This document shows, in pieces, positions 19,219-31,207 of a stretch of 64,000 nt of DNA. The stretch is from Stenopsyche tienmushanensis (lineage: Eukaryota > Arthropoda > Insecta > Trichoptera > Stenopsychidae), in assembly GCA_008973525.1 (NCBI GenBank), contig WACJ01000521.1, positions 248,001 to 312,000 on the forward strand, given 5' to 3'. The notes below the pieces were generated by a model. That model saw nothing but the letters and a program-made list of their open reading frames with translations. It did not search any database and was not told where the DNA came from. Position 1 is the first letter of the stretch. Every line of letters starts with the position of its first letter. Made by a program: the position numbers and the translations under genes.

Positions 19219-21504
19219 AGATTAACGCATTGATTTGATCGACGTCGCTTTTTGGCATTTTTTCAGTATCAAAACGAATTTAAGTCCATGACATCGTATT
19301 CAAATAGTATTACGTGTAATCCGTCGCCAATTTCGCGCGTAATTCCCGCCAAATCCTGAGACAACTAGAAAAAATAAATCCGGATTTGAATTTTAAGAGT
19401 ATTTTATGTCTCAGCAGCTATTTGCAGATTATCCTCCCCTTCCCGAAGTTTTTATTTCTGCGGTGGCGTATTTTCATCTTCAGAGAGTAATCCCGGCCTA
19501 CGAGCCTCGCCTTAAAAGCTTTACAAATGCCAATGGTTTATACAAATTGAAAAGCAGCCTTTGATTTCGCGCTTTTGACCTAAGCGATTCGTAAATTTCG
19601 CCCCCTGCCACACGGATTTAATTACTTTTGCGCCTCCGGATATTACAGGTAAATATAGATCGATTTTATTAATAACACATTTTTGGCATTCTATTTCGGC
19701 TGCCTGCGAGCGATGAACTTTTAATAGAGCCTTAGAAGTTCGTCTGAGTGAGGAAGGAAACACTTAAAAGACGTCGATAAATAGTTGGCCGCAAAGATAG
19801 CGTTGACATACGCCTTCCCTGTTTTAAAAAAAGCCATGGAAATGTTGTCGAAAAGCACGACACAGCCTTTATTTCAAAGCATATTTATATGGCATACGAT
19901 TTAGGGGATGAAAGTTTGACATTCACTTTTGTTTTACGACATAATATATCAAATCATTTCGTGCATTCCTCGAATAACCGTTATATTTTCAATGGCGTAA
20001 GAGAGTGTTGAAAATCTGTGATAGTTTGCTGCTACGGATTTATTTGCTTATTCTTTGTGTCGCGGAGTTTTTTGATATTTAAAAAAAAATGATGATGATG
20101 ATCTTTTTGCACGCGGACTTTCTAGCAAACAGTATGCGATCATAAATTTACTTTTATAAAAATTTGCAAAAAACATCCCCTATTTGACATTGTACATATA
20201 GAACCTCAATTCGAAGCAAATTTGATTATTTGAAGGGTATTTGATAGATGATAGAAATTTCAGTCTGCGATATGATAAAAAACTTTTGCTGTAAGGATTC
20301 ACGTCACAGAATTCTATTATAATTGAAAAGACACACAATTACTCTTTTGCGAGAAAGCTTTAAAATTGCAGGGAAATGCATCAAAACCGATGTCGATATT
20401 TTGTCCAAATTTGATAATTATTTAAAGTTTATGATAGAGATGGAAAAAATGTCTTCTAAATCTGATGATGTCGAGTTTGAGATCATAATTAATGCTGATT
20501 TGGTTCAAAACACCGAAACATATTGAAGTTAGAGCTCAACTAATCATCCTTTGAGACATCTGCATTGCCTGAGGATAGATCGTGTATATTACATACGTGT
20601 ACATAATTTAATTAAATGAGAGCAGTTGCAATTTCAAGTCTTCTCGAAGAATGTATCAAAACTTTCGCACGCACTCGATATTAATTCAATTAAACAACGT
20701 GACACGACAAACAACACAACGGAGCAAAATATAACAGCGTTTCGGTGCCTCCAATTATGACCCGGTTAACAACAATTACAACATTTCACGCCGAATATAT
20801 CACAATTATCATATTCGAAAGTCTTAATGCATATTAAGTTCCGACCCTTTTTTGAATTACATCGGAGCCCGAATAAATATAATATAGTGGCGAGGCCCAA
20901 GGATGCAACCAGAGCTACAATAAAAGGAGCACGCCATGGGGTGGCGGTTAGGGGGCAAATAGATAGACGGGGTTGTAGGGAAGACGGGTCCCAAGGGCAC
21001 TGGGTGTCTGGAGATGTGGATAATTTATGGCACGAACGTGAGTCCGTGGACTTAGCGCTGACCACATTTCAGCGCGAGCCCCGAGTTGACAAACTGTGCT
21101 AACCCACCACAACGTTGTGGAGTTTTACGAAGCTCGTGAGAGCTCGGGTGTAATCTATGGGACGCTTAAAATATGAGGCTTTAGGGTAAATATTTCATGG
21201 CAATTTTTTAAAATATGATCTTTTAAATAAGGGGAAATAATATCGCCAGAAGGTGCTGAAAAAACAGTAATAAAACTTATTAAGTCTATATGAAGAAAGA
21301 GCTTTTTCAGGCAATCATGAATGGCATCAGTTTCCAAACTATTTTTTGTGTAAATGAAGCTTAATATACAACAACCAGACCTGAGCAAATACCGTTGACC
21401 ACCCCTAAGACTAACGTGCATCAAAATCAAAGATAATGCTTCATGCTTGGTGGGATATTAAGGGAATACTTTATTGTGATCAATTAATAAAACTGAATAC
21501 GGTT
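19219..21504. other. No named gene; GC-rich block 20870-21130
   Basis: 19220-19800 is GC-mixed and non-repetitive. 20323-20526 is a 67-codon plus-strand frame (FKIAGKCIKTDVDILSKF, MSSKSDDVEFEIIINADL) without a known motif. 20870-21130 is GC-rich and includes the palindrome CCACAACGTTGTGG (21109-21122) and AGCGCTGACC...TCAGCGC. Frames on both strands there overlap. No repeat family was identified. Confidence 0.4.
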
Positions 21505-21625
21505 CTTAATCCCTAAAGGAGTACTATCGGAGACCCTGCGATCCCCCATCCGCTTATTCAGAAAGAGCACTCTTATACATTGAAGCTCGAAGACAGACAG
21601 AGACAGTAAAGCGATTGAGGCATCA
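21505..21625 (+). repeat. LTR-family C, upstream part
   Basis: CCCTAAAGGAGTACTATC, CTTATTCAGAAAGAGCACTC and AGACAGACAGAGACAG recur in the same order at 55466-55560, and more divergently at 33455-33560. The copy is cut off after the GA-rich block. Confidence 0.55.
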
Positions 21626-21749
21626 ACGAGTTAATCGATTTTAAATTTTCTCACTCCTCAAAAGGTTAATAAATAAATACCAGAATTATTGAACATGAAA
21701 GGAGTAGCGTTACAAAAAATATGTTTTGTTAAAAAATACGTAAAAACTT

Positions 21750-22400
21750 GTATCGTAGACGCCCCTAACCGAATTCGTCACGGGCTGAACTCTGCAGTCC
21801 CTACGGTAAGCGACAGAATACAGAGAAAGCAGATAAATATTCAATATGATGAGAATTTAAAAAATGAGATCTTCTTTTTTACATTATGGATCAGCTGCGG
21901 TTACGAGGCGTAGTCGATTCTCATGATAGACAAAGACTCCTCTATAGCGACAATTATTTTCTTCGGCATTGTTGACGTTCTACCGTGCATGCCACTTCTG
22001 ACACCAATGTAACATAGACGCTCCTAAGTGAATTTTCGGAAATTAACTATCTTCATCGCAAGCTACACTCCCCAGCTCCTCCAGTAAGAGACGCTATTCC
22101 CAAAGCGAGTTTCCAATAACTCACGGGTGCCACGTTAATCGTAACGTCAGCAAGAAGGACCCAATAAGGGACAGATTTAAAAAATGAAATATTTTTCAGA
22201 TGTTTATTCGATCCATTTTGGATAGGTTGCGATTATGAGTTGTAGACGATTCTTACGATGTACTAATGATTCCTATATAGCGACGGTCTTTTTCTTCGGC
22301 ATTGCTGACGTTCAGCCGTGTATCCCACTTCTGACACCATTTTAACGTAGACGCCCCTAGCTGAATTCTCAGGGCCCCGTTATCTAATAACGAGTTTACA
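21750..22400 (-). mobile_element. Gypsy-type LTR-B ends with tRNA-Leu primer sites, repeated
   Basis: On the minus strand, an LTR end (GAATTCAGCTAGGGGCGTCT then ACGTTAAAA) is followed at 22339-22322 by TGGTGTCAGAAGTGGGAT and a leader (CGGCTGAACGTCAGCAATGC). A second LTR end with primer site is at 22006-21991, and a third LTR end without primer site at about 21790-21753. The primer word is complementary to the 3' end plus CCA of insect tRNA-Leu, the primer used by mdg3/micropia-type Gypsy elements. No gag or pol coding is seen. Confidence 0.7.
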
Positions 22401-22409
22401 ACGTGACGT

Positions 22410-23571
22410 CAAAGAAAGAATAGGAAGGGGGGATTTCAAATATATGAGATCTTATTCTCATTGTGGTTTTATATCAATTATGCAATTGCAGCACAATATT
22501 TTATCACGGCATCTGTTAAATGTGTATGGACCAAATTTATGTCATATTTTCAGCACATTTTTCTCCGACATTTTTATTTAGCTCGTCCCGTTCTCTTATT
22601 TAATCCACTTAAGGCATGTGCAATCCCGCGTTTTCTGCAAAATGCATTTGGACATTATTCATACCGTGCAGAATCCCCAAGCGCGCTCTTCAAATAACGG
22701 ATGAAATTGGGTATTTTTTGCGCATTATAAAAATGGCAATAAAAACCCTATTGTTCAGTATCAATTTTGTTTCGGGCGTATTAAAAATTTTATAGTAATT
22801 TCAGCGGACATTTCAGAAGTACATAATAAATGCATGAATACTTTCGCCTCAGGTGGCTTTTAAGCTCCCCTGCGAATACACGAGAGCATAGAGCCTTAAT
22901 GTGCTCCAAAATAAACTAACAAACTTTCCGGCTTTTACGGCACTATGTCGTGTTAATTTTTCCTCGGCTATAGTTTCAAAGTTTTCCGCCTGTTCTAAAA
23001 ACCACTTGTTCTTTGTTGAAAACTCGGCAGAATGTTGATTTCTTTCGATTTTATTGCTCGAGCGGTCCGGTTGACATTCGAAAGCTCCACGATCGGAATT
23101 CGTTCTTGCCGTAAAATGTTTCCGAATCGATAATTAAGCCAAACGTACATTCTTGCGGACATAAATCATTGCCGGGTTGGAATCATTGAATATAACTCTT
23201 TTTCTTTCGAGCGTCTGTCTGTAGCGTTTTAAAGGCGTACCCCGCAGACAAAAGGCTCCCTCTCAGCCATTTATACACGTCATGTTCCTGTCTTTTCTTT
23301 GCCATCTTCACGGAGATACATCTCCGCTTATATTCATTTCATTTTTATTTCTACTTTTTAAATAAACTCCTCTTTGTAACAAATTTCATGTCTCGTGAGC
23401 TCCGCTGGAAGTTCCATCAGCCACGTCCGAGCACAATTGACGCGAAGATAACGACAATCATTAAAGTTTCATGAGTGACGTGCAATCTATTCGAGGAAAA
23501 CTTATTACGGAAACACTATACAGAATGTCAAATTTTCGATATGAAATGATCGATAATGTAGAATAATAACA
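22410..23571. other. Non-repetitive island 22450-23560; no named gene
   Basis: This is the longest stretch free of recognised repeats in the first half. It has moderate GC and scattered ATTA/TAAT and CATAAAT-type words. A 78-codon plus-strand frame (22461-22697) shows no motif. It is a candidate for regulatory or conserved noncoding DNA. Confidence 0.4.
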
Positions 23572-23755
23572 TTAGGGTGTCTCATAAGTTTCTTTCGTTT
23601 TCTTATTAAGAAAAAAATATACAATAATTTGAATTACATCAACATTTATTGAATAATATATGATCCATTCTGTTCTACTACGTTTATCTATCTCTCCGGA
23701 AGCCTCATAATGCCTTCTTGCCAAAATTTCCCAGGTTTATTGGCAAACTATTGAT
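23572..23755 (-). mobile_element. Mariner 3' end with terminal repeat
   Basis: The outer end TTAGGGTGTCTCATAAGTTT is a typical mariner terminal repeat. Inside, the minus strand encodes GKFWQEGIMRLPER*INVVE then QNGSYIIQ and a stop, the C-terminal end of a mariner transposase with one internal stop. The rest of the element is not recognisable beyond about 23760. Confidence 0.78.
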
Positions 23756-24594
23756 CAAGGTACATTTTTATATCGTAGTAAGTAATGCCAAGTAACGCCA
23801 TTTTCAACTTGGAAGTCATAAATGTTTATTATTAGGAGATTTTACCCAAGTTCTAATACCTAAAATCCAAGTAGTTTTTATCTAGAGATAAGACACAAGA
23901 GTCATCTTTTGTAAAATGCACTCATAGGACTCCCTGAGTTACTTCAATATCAAACACTTCAATATCAAATACGACTTTAGAATTCGTTTGAGACATGTAA
24001 AATGTTTATTTGATATATGTTGATAACGAACACATCTGGATCACATTTTAACAGTTTAATGACTTTCTTTATGACAAAACAACTTTTTCGTCAAAACATT
24101 GACTTCAGTTCCTGGTGATTGATTGTTTGGGTTTTGTACTCTACTCTTTGTACCATCGACATGAAAATGATATTCCTAGAGTAAATAAAAGTTTACTTCT
24201 TTCTTAGCAAACATGCAAAAAACATATTTTTTAAGAAACTGTAAAACTTCACTAGTCTGTAATCACTAAATAATAAATCCAGTTTGATAGAAAAACTACG
24301 AAGAAGATTCACAATAAGTTTTTTGCCGTCTATAAGGTGTCAAGAGCTGATTCCAAATTCTAAATAATTATGATCCTTTAAATAGATCTTAATTAATGAC
24401 TTATTTTCTTAGCCCTTTGTTTAGCGAGTTAATTTTTGTAGCGAACGAGATTAAGCTAATTTTCATCTTATATTTTAATTATATATAGAATAATTATTAA
24501 TTTATATTTAGATTGAAGAAAGTTAAAAGGGTTCCTGAGACAAGGGAAAAAAATTGTTTCAAAGTTAGTACACCCGACGTGTAGGAGGAATCTT
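23756..24594. other. AT-rich, no recognisable feature
   Basis: No frame above 60 codons and no repeat match was recognised. It could be decayed transposon body belonging to the flanking mariner pieces, but no motif supports that. Confidence 0.4.
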
Positions 24595-24845
24595 AATGAA
24601 CAATTTGTTTAGTCCGGCGTGTTTGTCGGCCATTTTGTTCAGTCACAGTAAATTCTTCCAATAAAGAGGTCGTCGCGCGCTCCTGTCACATCCCGTCCAT
24701 GTAAATCCGCCGTAATGTAACTTGTAATATCGCCGCAAATATCCATCGGGAGCTCGTGAAAGTTTATGGTAGTGATGTGATGAGTCGACAATATGTCATG
24801 AAGTTGGTTAAGTTGTTCAGAGAATACCGTATTAATACTCACGAA
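24595..24845 (+). pseudogene. MLE-B transposase 5' fragment
   Basis: The leader (inverse of the 1772-1860 type) runs into plus-strand coding that reads NIAANIHRELVKVYGSDVMS then RQYVMKLVKLFREY. This is the helix-turn-helix region that also appears at 11036-11296. Earlier codons (24640-24720) are broken by a stop. The catalytic domain is absent. Confidence 0.72.
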
Positions 24846-25039
24846 CTAATTTTTGACGAACTCGTGCCAAATGATACAACAAGTGCACTCTCACTGGATC
24901 ACTTGTATGATATGTGTGATGATACATATGTATAAAAATTTAAGATTCCCTGAACTCATAAGCGCAGTTTTCTATTACGATTTCACTATTACGCGGCATT
25001 AGGGCAGAGAAAGACTTATTTTTTCAAAAGGATGAACAT

Positions 25040-25350
25040 ATGGCGTGAGCGATATCTTTTGTCTCTCTTTTGGTGCAATATGCTATTTTAACAACACCAT
25101 CTTCTGGGATATTGCACCTGATATTACAGATCGATCGCTTTTTGCGCGTGCACCGTTGTCGGTTGGGTAGTGATGCGCAGGAGGCGAGAGTCAAAGGAGT
25201 CGTCGGTTGGCCTTGGTAGCGGGAGAACGTCCTTCTTGCGGCCAGATCTTTCCTTCTCATGCTGAATAAAAAGTTATCTAGAGAAGAGAGTATTTTTGTC
25301 TGACGCCCATCCATTCTCATTCATCCGTCCAGCTACAAATGATCCGAAAG
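25040..25350 (-). repeat. LTR-A fragment, inverted
   Basis: It matches 51585-51870 (also minus): GCGATATCTTTTGTCTCTC, GCACCGTTGTCGGTTGGGTA, GTCGTCGGTTGGCCTTGG, GACGCCCATCCATTCTCATT and TGATCCGAAAGAAGAACA. Both copies share a left part that differs from the 61940 copy, so LTR-A has at least two subtypes. Confidence 0.68.
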
Positions 25351-25984
25351 AAGAACATTTGGATAACAAACACAGGAAGAAAAGAATATGAATTAATCAT
25401 CCATATTCATCCCCCTATGTATTTTTTATTAATTATAATCAATATAGCAATATTGAAATTCACCATGAGGTCGCTCATCAAGATCTATCATTGTAGTAAA
25501 ATACATATTTCCTATTGATACGTTATTATTTCTAATGTAATTTAATGCACCGTAGCTTATACAACATCTCGCAATGAAAATAGCATAATATTATGAGACA
25601 AATTGTATACATTTGAATTGCTAATCGAATGATAACATATAGTTTTAACACATAGGAGGCGACGCGATTTGTTTGTTTACATTCGCAAGTACGGCAAGTG
25701 TTAATTAACATTTGATCTCAGGAAGTGCTGGAGGTGTGCCAATCGACGGGGGTAGTTTATTCATCCCACATAGTCAACCGTGTCGTACAAATATTACGTG
25801 TTTTTTGGGGTGGAATATTAAAAAAAAATGTCTTTTTAAGGAAGCACTTAAACGATCTTCCTGGAGCACAAATTATGTGCTTTGAATTGATGAACAATAA
25901 TGAAATATTTGAATTTTCGATATAAAAGATCGTCCAAATGCAACATGACGTCTTTTCGAATGACATAAAACCATATGTAGCATA
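25351..25984. other. No named gene
   Basis: A 66-codon plus-strand frame (25725-25925; LEVCQSTGVVYSSHIVNRVV) shows no recognised motif. It lies next to a rosa-like 3' end but does not resemble the coding parts of that family. The remainder is AT-rich. Confidence 0.4.
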
Positions 25985-26083
25985 ATTTCAAATTAAATTT
26001 AAAATTAGTAGTGTAATCTTGCATAGTGCTTGTTTAATTTACATTTAAAAATTGAGCGTCTTTATTGAAATACTCCGTATAAA
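25985..26083 (+). mobile_element. Rosa-like element, 3' end
   Basis: CTTGTTTAATTTACATTTAA and AAATTGAGCGTCTTTATTGA match the ends at 8545-8575 and 34610-34650. No coding part is retained. Confidence 0.6.
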
Positions 26084-27168
26084 AAGATTTTTGTCTATCA
26101 ATTCTAAAGAACAAAATAACAGTCGCAAAAAATTGCATTGTATGCGTAAATTTATGAATAATATACATATTTTTGCGCGTTTTTCGGAACCCATCCACAA
26201 ATATTTGCATGAATTTCGCGTATGTTTTTACGCGATTTTATATCCTCTTATTATACATGAAATCGCCCCGAACTACTTGAAGATATAAATACGGCCTCTT
26301 AAGGCATTCGCGCGTTAAGTCGGTCTGAAAAATGAATTTTCCAGCTCCGCTGCAAGGCCTGTTCGAGTGCAGAGAAGCAACAACCGGTGGCGTGCCCGGG
26401 GCCCATTTTGTGAAATCTCTCGCCCAGCCCATAAATCACCGGTGTCGAGGCCGACTCATTATTTTTAGGGCCTCCGCTTCTCTATTTCATATGCTGTTAG
26501 ATTCATCGGTGTTTCTTCCTCTTCTTTTTTCTTCACGCGAGGAATTGCGTATTTTCCAGGGCGTTTCAATCCAATTTGGGGCCCTAATCGTATGCATGCT
26601 ACGTAAACGCCGTAACTTATTCCCACTACGGCATAAACAAACTTAATTACTAGGATTTAAAGATTTTCTGATAGCTGCGAAACGTGCCTGAAAATTGTAT
26701 AATTCAGGGCTATTTCGGTTTGACAACTTCATAAAAACATTTGAAACGTACATAGCCGTTTAATTGGAGAGAGGCCCTCTGCTGAAAATTACGTACAGAT
26801 TTATAACAATTAACCAAACCGAAAGTAATTAAACCAACGTAGATTTATTTCTTCCTGTTATGCAATACCCGTAGATTAAACGTAGACATTCCAATAGAAG
26901 ATTTTATTGTCAATTAATTCCCTGATGATATTTGTGACCTTTCTAATACACCGATTACTTCAAAATAAACGGCGTAATCGCGTACACAGCGATATATCGT
27001 CGTTGGCACATTTTTGAAAAATCTACAAAACGAAGCTTCGTTGATCTTCGGTATTAAAAGAATCAACTATTTAACTTCATTAAGCATTGTATAGTATTAT
27101 ATGCAAAATACAAACAGAACTCATATATAGCCCATAGCTCATTTTATATTTGTAAATCTGTAAGTTTC
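26084..27168. other. Non-repetitive island 26280-26860; no named gene
   Basis: A 104-codon plus-strand frame (26332-26646) reads through GC-richer sequence (GLFECREATTGGVPGAHF) but has no known motif; a minus frame overlaps part of it. No match to other parts of the window was seen. It might be an exon or noncoding island; I cannot decide. Confidence 0.35.
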
Positions 27169-27465
27169 TTTCTAAATTACTATTTATATCACACGAGAGA
27201 GAGAGCGAGAGATCTGGCCGCAGGAGGGACGACTTCCCACAGCCAAGGCTAACCGACGACTCTCCCGACTCCCGCCTCCTGCGCGTCACTACTCAACCGG
27301 TAATGATGCACACGCAAGAAGCGATCGGTCGATATGCAGGTGTAATGTCTCCACAGGGCCACAAGAGATGCCGCTGTTAAAATAGCACATTGCACCTGAA
27401 GAGAGATGGAAGATGTCCCTGTTAACAGCGCTACTACGTGGGGATGGTAAATCACCCACGCTACA
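27169..27465 (+). repeat. LTR-A, 5'-truncated
   Basis: It matches the second two-thirds of the solo LTR at 61940-62356, ending AATCACCCACGCTACA. Shared words: ACACGAGAGAGAGAGCGAGA, GCAAGAAGCGATCGGTCGAT, CCACAAGAGATG and AGCGCTACTACGTGG. The first ~120 bp are missing. ATAC follows the end. Confidence 0.75.
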
Positions 27466-27989
27466 ATACTTTTACCACTCACTTATTGACAATAACTCAA
27501 GTTTTTAATGAACTGTAAATATTTTCCTTAATTGCCATCCATAAAAAGTAAAACAAAATCTATTAAATATCTGGGGGGAAATATCATCATCTGTGTGTCC
27601 GTAGGAATGCTTTAAAAAATCATCTTATAAAGCTTGCTGCACATAAAAATCTTCTATTCAATTGAACATATTTTAATTTAACCATATGTAACATAGATGG
27701 AAAATTTACGGAAAATCACTAAAACAACCAAGATTAAAGAAATATGATTCGTCAACGATAACGAAGATGCTGGTATTTTAATGACCAAAACAAACGCCTG
27801 GTCTCATATCTTAACTACCTTGCAGGGCACAATAAGTGTCTGATTACGAAAGGGTCTCCTGTTTAGTGACTAAAAACATTATGCCGGGAAGAATAGAGAT
27901 GCAAAGAGCGAGGGAGTCAGTTAATAATTAGCTACAGTTGAGATCTCAAGGGGGGATTCATGGACCCATTTGAGTTGCTGTGAAATATA
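27466..27989. other. No recognisable feature
   Basis: Mixed composition, no frame above 60 codons and no repeat match. The first 200 bp are AT-rich. Confidence 0.4.
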
Positions 27990-28405
27990 GCCTGCAACAA
28001 AGACAACTGGGCACTGAGAATTCAGCTAGGGGCATCTACGTTACACTGGTGTCAGAAGTGGGATCTACGGCTGAACGTCGGCAATTTAGGATACCATCGC
28101 CTACTGATTGCAGCCCGCGATGATTTAGAATTTAGCTAGGGGCGTCCACGTTATACTGGTGTCAGAAGTAGGATACACTGCTGAATATCGGCGACTGTCG
28201 CTATAAAGCGTCTACGCCTCGTAATCGCAGCCAATCCAAGATGGATCAAATAAACATGTGGAAAACAATATCTCGTTTTTGAAATCCGCCACTTATTAAG
28301 TTATTAGAAGCTCGCCCTACGAATACCATTGCCTACCGAAAGCCTTAAAGATGAAGATAACTGGGCCCCGAGAATTCGGCTAGGGGCGTCCACGCTAAAT
28401 ATATA
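27990..28405 (+). mobile_element. Gypsy-type LTR-B ends with tRNA-Leu primer sites, repeated
   Basis: An LTR end (GAATTCAGCTAGGGGCATCT, ending ACGTTACA at 28045) is followed one base later by the primer word TGGTGTCAGAAGTGGGAT (28047-28064) and a leader (CTACGGCTGAACGTCGGCAA). A second LTR end leads to a primer word with one change at 28147-28164 and another leader. A third LTR end lies at about 28375-28398 without a primer site. This mirrors 21750-22400 in opposite orientation. No coding frame survives. Confidence 0.72.
28047..28064 (+). promoter_or_regulatory. Primer-binding site for tRNA-Leu
   Basis: This 18-bp word is the exact complement of the 3' end of insect tRNA-Leu including CCA (as I recall the Drosophila CAA isoacceptor ending ...CCCACTTCTGACA). 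It lies one base after the CA of the LTR, where reverse transcription of a Gypsy-type element begins. Confidence 0.75.
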
Positions 28406-30485
28406 TGGTAGGCAATGAAGATTGTCTACGTTTGATAGATGGGAAATTCTGAAAACTTTTTCAGAAATATACATTAGATGGATGTTGTTTCATTGTGATT
28501 GACATCTTTGGGCATTGGCTTTTATATTTCTATAGCATCCGACTTATAAACTGGCATAATGCAAGCGGCGTAACATTTCTCGCACATGAAAACCATAATA
28601 TGGGTTCGTGTCATGGTAAATGATCGATTGTGGGCGGCGTCCATACTAACAATAGTTTCATCTAAAAATACGAATCCGCCGATGGAAAATGAAGATATTG
28701 AAAAGTGGGCCTCCGAATTGACAAGGCCTGATTCTCGATACGTTTCCAACACAAACTTTTTATAGGCTCAAATGCAAACATCGTTTTTCACACACGGCCA
28801 TGTTCAAATCCCCAATGGCAGTTGTTATGTTAGCATGTGGCAAGAACGACGCTTATGAATGATAAATCACCGTACGGTCTTTATGCATTCGCCACAACGT
28901 CCAAAAACGCAATAAAGCAACCATTTTGATGCAGCCCGATTGATATTAAGCCGACAGATCGACTTGTTCTATTTGCAAGCCGTGCCTTGATACGGTTAAA
29001 AAAGTTTCATTCAACAACAAAAAATTATAGCGTTTGCGTATTTTATTTGAACGCACTACGCTATTGACGCGCGCTCTCTCGCGTTATCAGAGCGGAAAAG
29101 CTACAAGTGCGAGCGAGATGCAGCCATCTTAACAATATTGACAATTTATAGTACGTTTAACTTAAATACACAAAAATTACATGCTAAACAATTTTATATC
29201 GGGGCGATATCATCACGCCACGTTGATTTAATGCCTCAAACAATTTTGTTATAATTTCGCTCGTCTTTCTTTTTGTGTCGATCCCATTCGGGGCGAGCTC
29301 CATTTTTGTATATATGCAAAGGGCGTTATTAAATAAAGCGTCTCATAAAACCCAATTTACGTACGCTCCATATTATAATAACTCCATTGGAAGACTTTTA
29401 CATTTTCGCCGATGCCCTTAATGCTTTTCAGTTTTTACCCGGCTCTTTCCTAAGCCAACATTCGTGACTGTAATGGCTACGAAGCCTGAAAAAAAATCAC
29501 GAGATACAGATAGTCGCGTATGAATATGTGTCTACATTTGTCTCGACGCCGATATATTTTTCAGTCTAGACTCATCTCGCCCACATTTTCAGTAAATGTG
29601 CTTATTTTTGGGTCGTAAATCATAGTTTACAAACAATGTGCGAAATCCCATTTCGAATCCAGATGGGATTCGTGTCAATGCATTACTCTAAAACACATTC
29701 AAATAATGATCAAATCAAACGATTCATGGTCTCAAAAATTGACATTGATCGGGGGCGAATTAAATATATTCCCTGACGCGGCCATAAATCAAATAAGATT
29801 TAATTTAGGGGTGTCATACGTTTAATCAAAAATAATGCTAATGTTTTCGCACATAATTCAGGGAGCAAAACGGAGAAATCTTTCAGCGGGCTCGAGTTAT
29901 AGAATTTCATCTCAGGGTCGCATTTATCGTCACGGAATTAATTTCGCCTTTTCAATTTAATAACTTTCATTCTACAGAATCGAAATCGCAACCCTTTTAC
30001 GCAGTCCGCCCACACCCCCTCCCGAAAATTAATATTATTAAAAGGGGCCTCCTTTCACTGCATTTACGATGATCTTGATAACCGAAAATAAAGTGAATTA
30101 GATAATTAATTCAAGTTATAAAGTAGGACTACCAGTGTTGTCCGGGCCTTATCTAGATATTTTTGATGAATGCTCGTTTTGTCCGCCTATTTGCTTTTTA
30201 CAGCACACAATTATTATTTTTTTCATATACACAGCCCCAGACACTATCGATATGGATCAAAGCAGGCGATAAAACGTGCTAATTTGATTAAATTGAACCT
30301 TTGTACATTTCACCTCGTTCTTGCTCGATTATCCTCGGACATCATGGTGACCCTAATGCTGGAGTAAAACTGCCATATGTACGAGAGACAAACAAATTAT
30401 AGCGTTACCCATGGAAACACTAAGAAATATCAATGTGCCATCAACCACATCAACTATTTACCGCATTTTACATCAGCCTTTATTT
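28406..30485. other. Long non-repetitive island 28500-30130; no named gene
   Basis: No repeat seen elsewhere in the window matches here. A 76-codon minus-strand frame (28522-28752) has no known motif. Blocks such as GACGCGGCCATAAATCAAAT (29777-29796) and GCGCGCTCTCTCGCGTTATC resemble the style of insect conserved noncoding DNA, but conservation cannot be judged from one sequence. 30170-30485 is AT-rich. Confidence 0.4.
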
Positions 30486-31197
30486 TGTATTTCAATAAAA
30501 ACGCTCAATATTTTTTAGCTTATAGCGGTTATATAATTAAAGAAATATCTATAAAATTTATTATAAATTATTTATTAATATATGGCAAATTATAATAAAC
30601 AATTATAGTATTGAATAATGTATACAAATGATCAAATTTTATGTTCAAAATCAGTACTCCGTTCGGGAAATGTTTCGTTAAAAAAAATGTTTAGAAACAA
30701 GGCCCATTTTTGGATGCAACTAGCAAAATACTGATACCGACGATATGTAGTTTTAATAGGACAGCGCTACGTGCCACACAGCGCATGCCGTGATGGACAT
30801 TCTGAACGAGCGATTTGAGGGTAGCGTTATCTCACGCGGCGACGGCGTGAACAGGTCATCAAAATTGTACGATTTAACGCGTTTGGACTTCTTCTTTTGG
30901 GTCTATCTTAAATCATAAGTCTATGCGTATAAATTGCAAACAATTAATGTCCTCAAAGTCAACATAAAGAGCGTCAACCAGCAAATTTAGTCAGATTTAT
31001 GCGAAAAAGCCATCGAAAATTAGATCTCTTGAATACGTACCACCAAGCAAAATTGCAGCATATATTTGAACATTATTATATTGTATAATTATTGCCATAA
31101 AATATTCTTTTAAATAAAATTAAAAATGAGTACATATCTTACATACAACTTGTTTTATATAGATTTAAAAATTGAGCGTTTTTATTGAAAGACCTGA
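30486..31197 (+). mobile_element. Rosa-like element, nearly full set of ends
   Basis: The left end TTTCAATAAAAACGCTCAA and the right end (reverse complement GGTCTTTCAATAAAAACGCT) are inverted repeats. The ~710-bp body keeps the 5' untranslated block, a broken transposase remnant and the 3' tail. It is the longest member of this family here. It abuts the TIR element at 31208 with only about 10 bp between. Confidence 0.8.
30665..31030 (+). pseudogene. Rosa-like transposase remnant
   Basis: Plus-strand pieces: FGKCFVKKN (before the first catalytic block), then after a deletion DDM*F**DSATCHTAHAVMD (the DGATCHTA second catalytic block), ERFEGSVISRGDGVN, LTRLDFFFWVYLKS*VYAYK (third block region, L-D-FF-W) and LQTINVLKVNI then DLCEKAIEN. 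Motifs such as DGATCHTA and PLDFFLWG are those of mariner-related elements with wider catalytic spacing, of the 'rosa' type. Several stops are present. Confidence 0.75.
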
Positions 31198-31207
31198 GAT
31201 CTGTATA

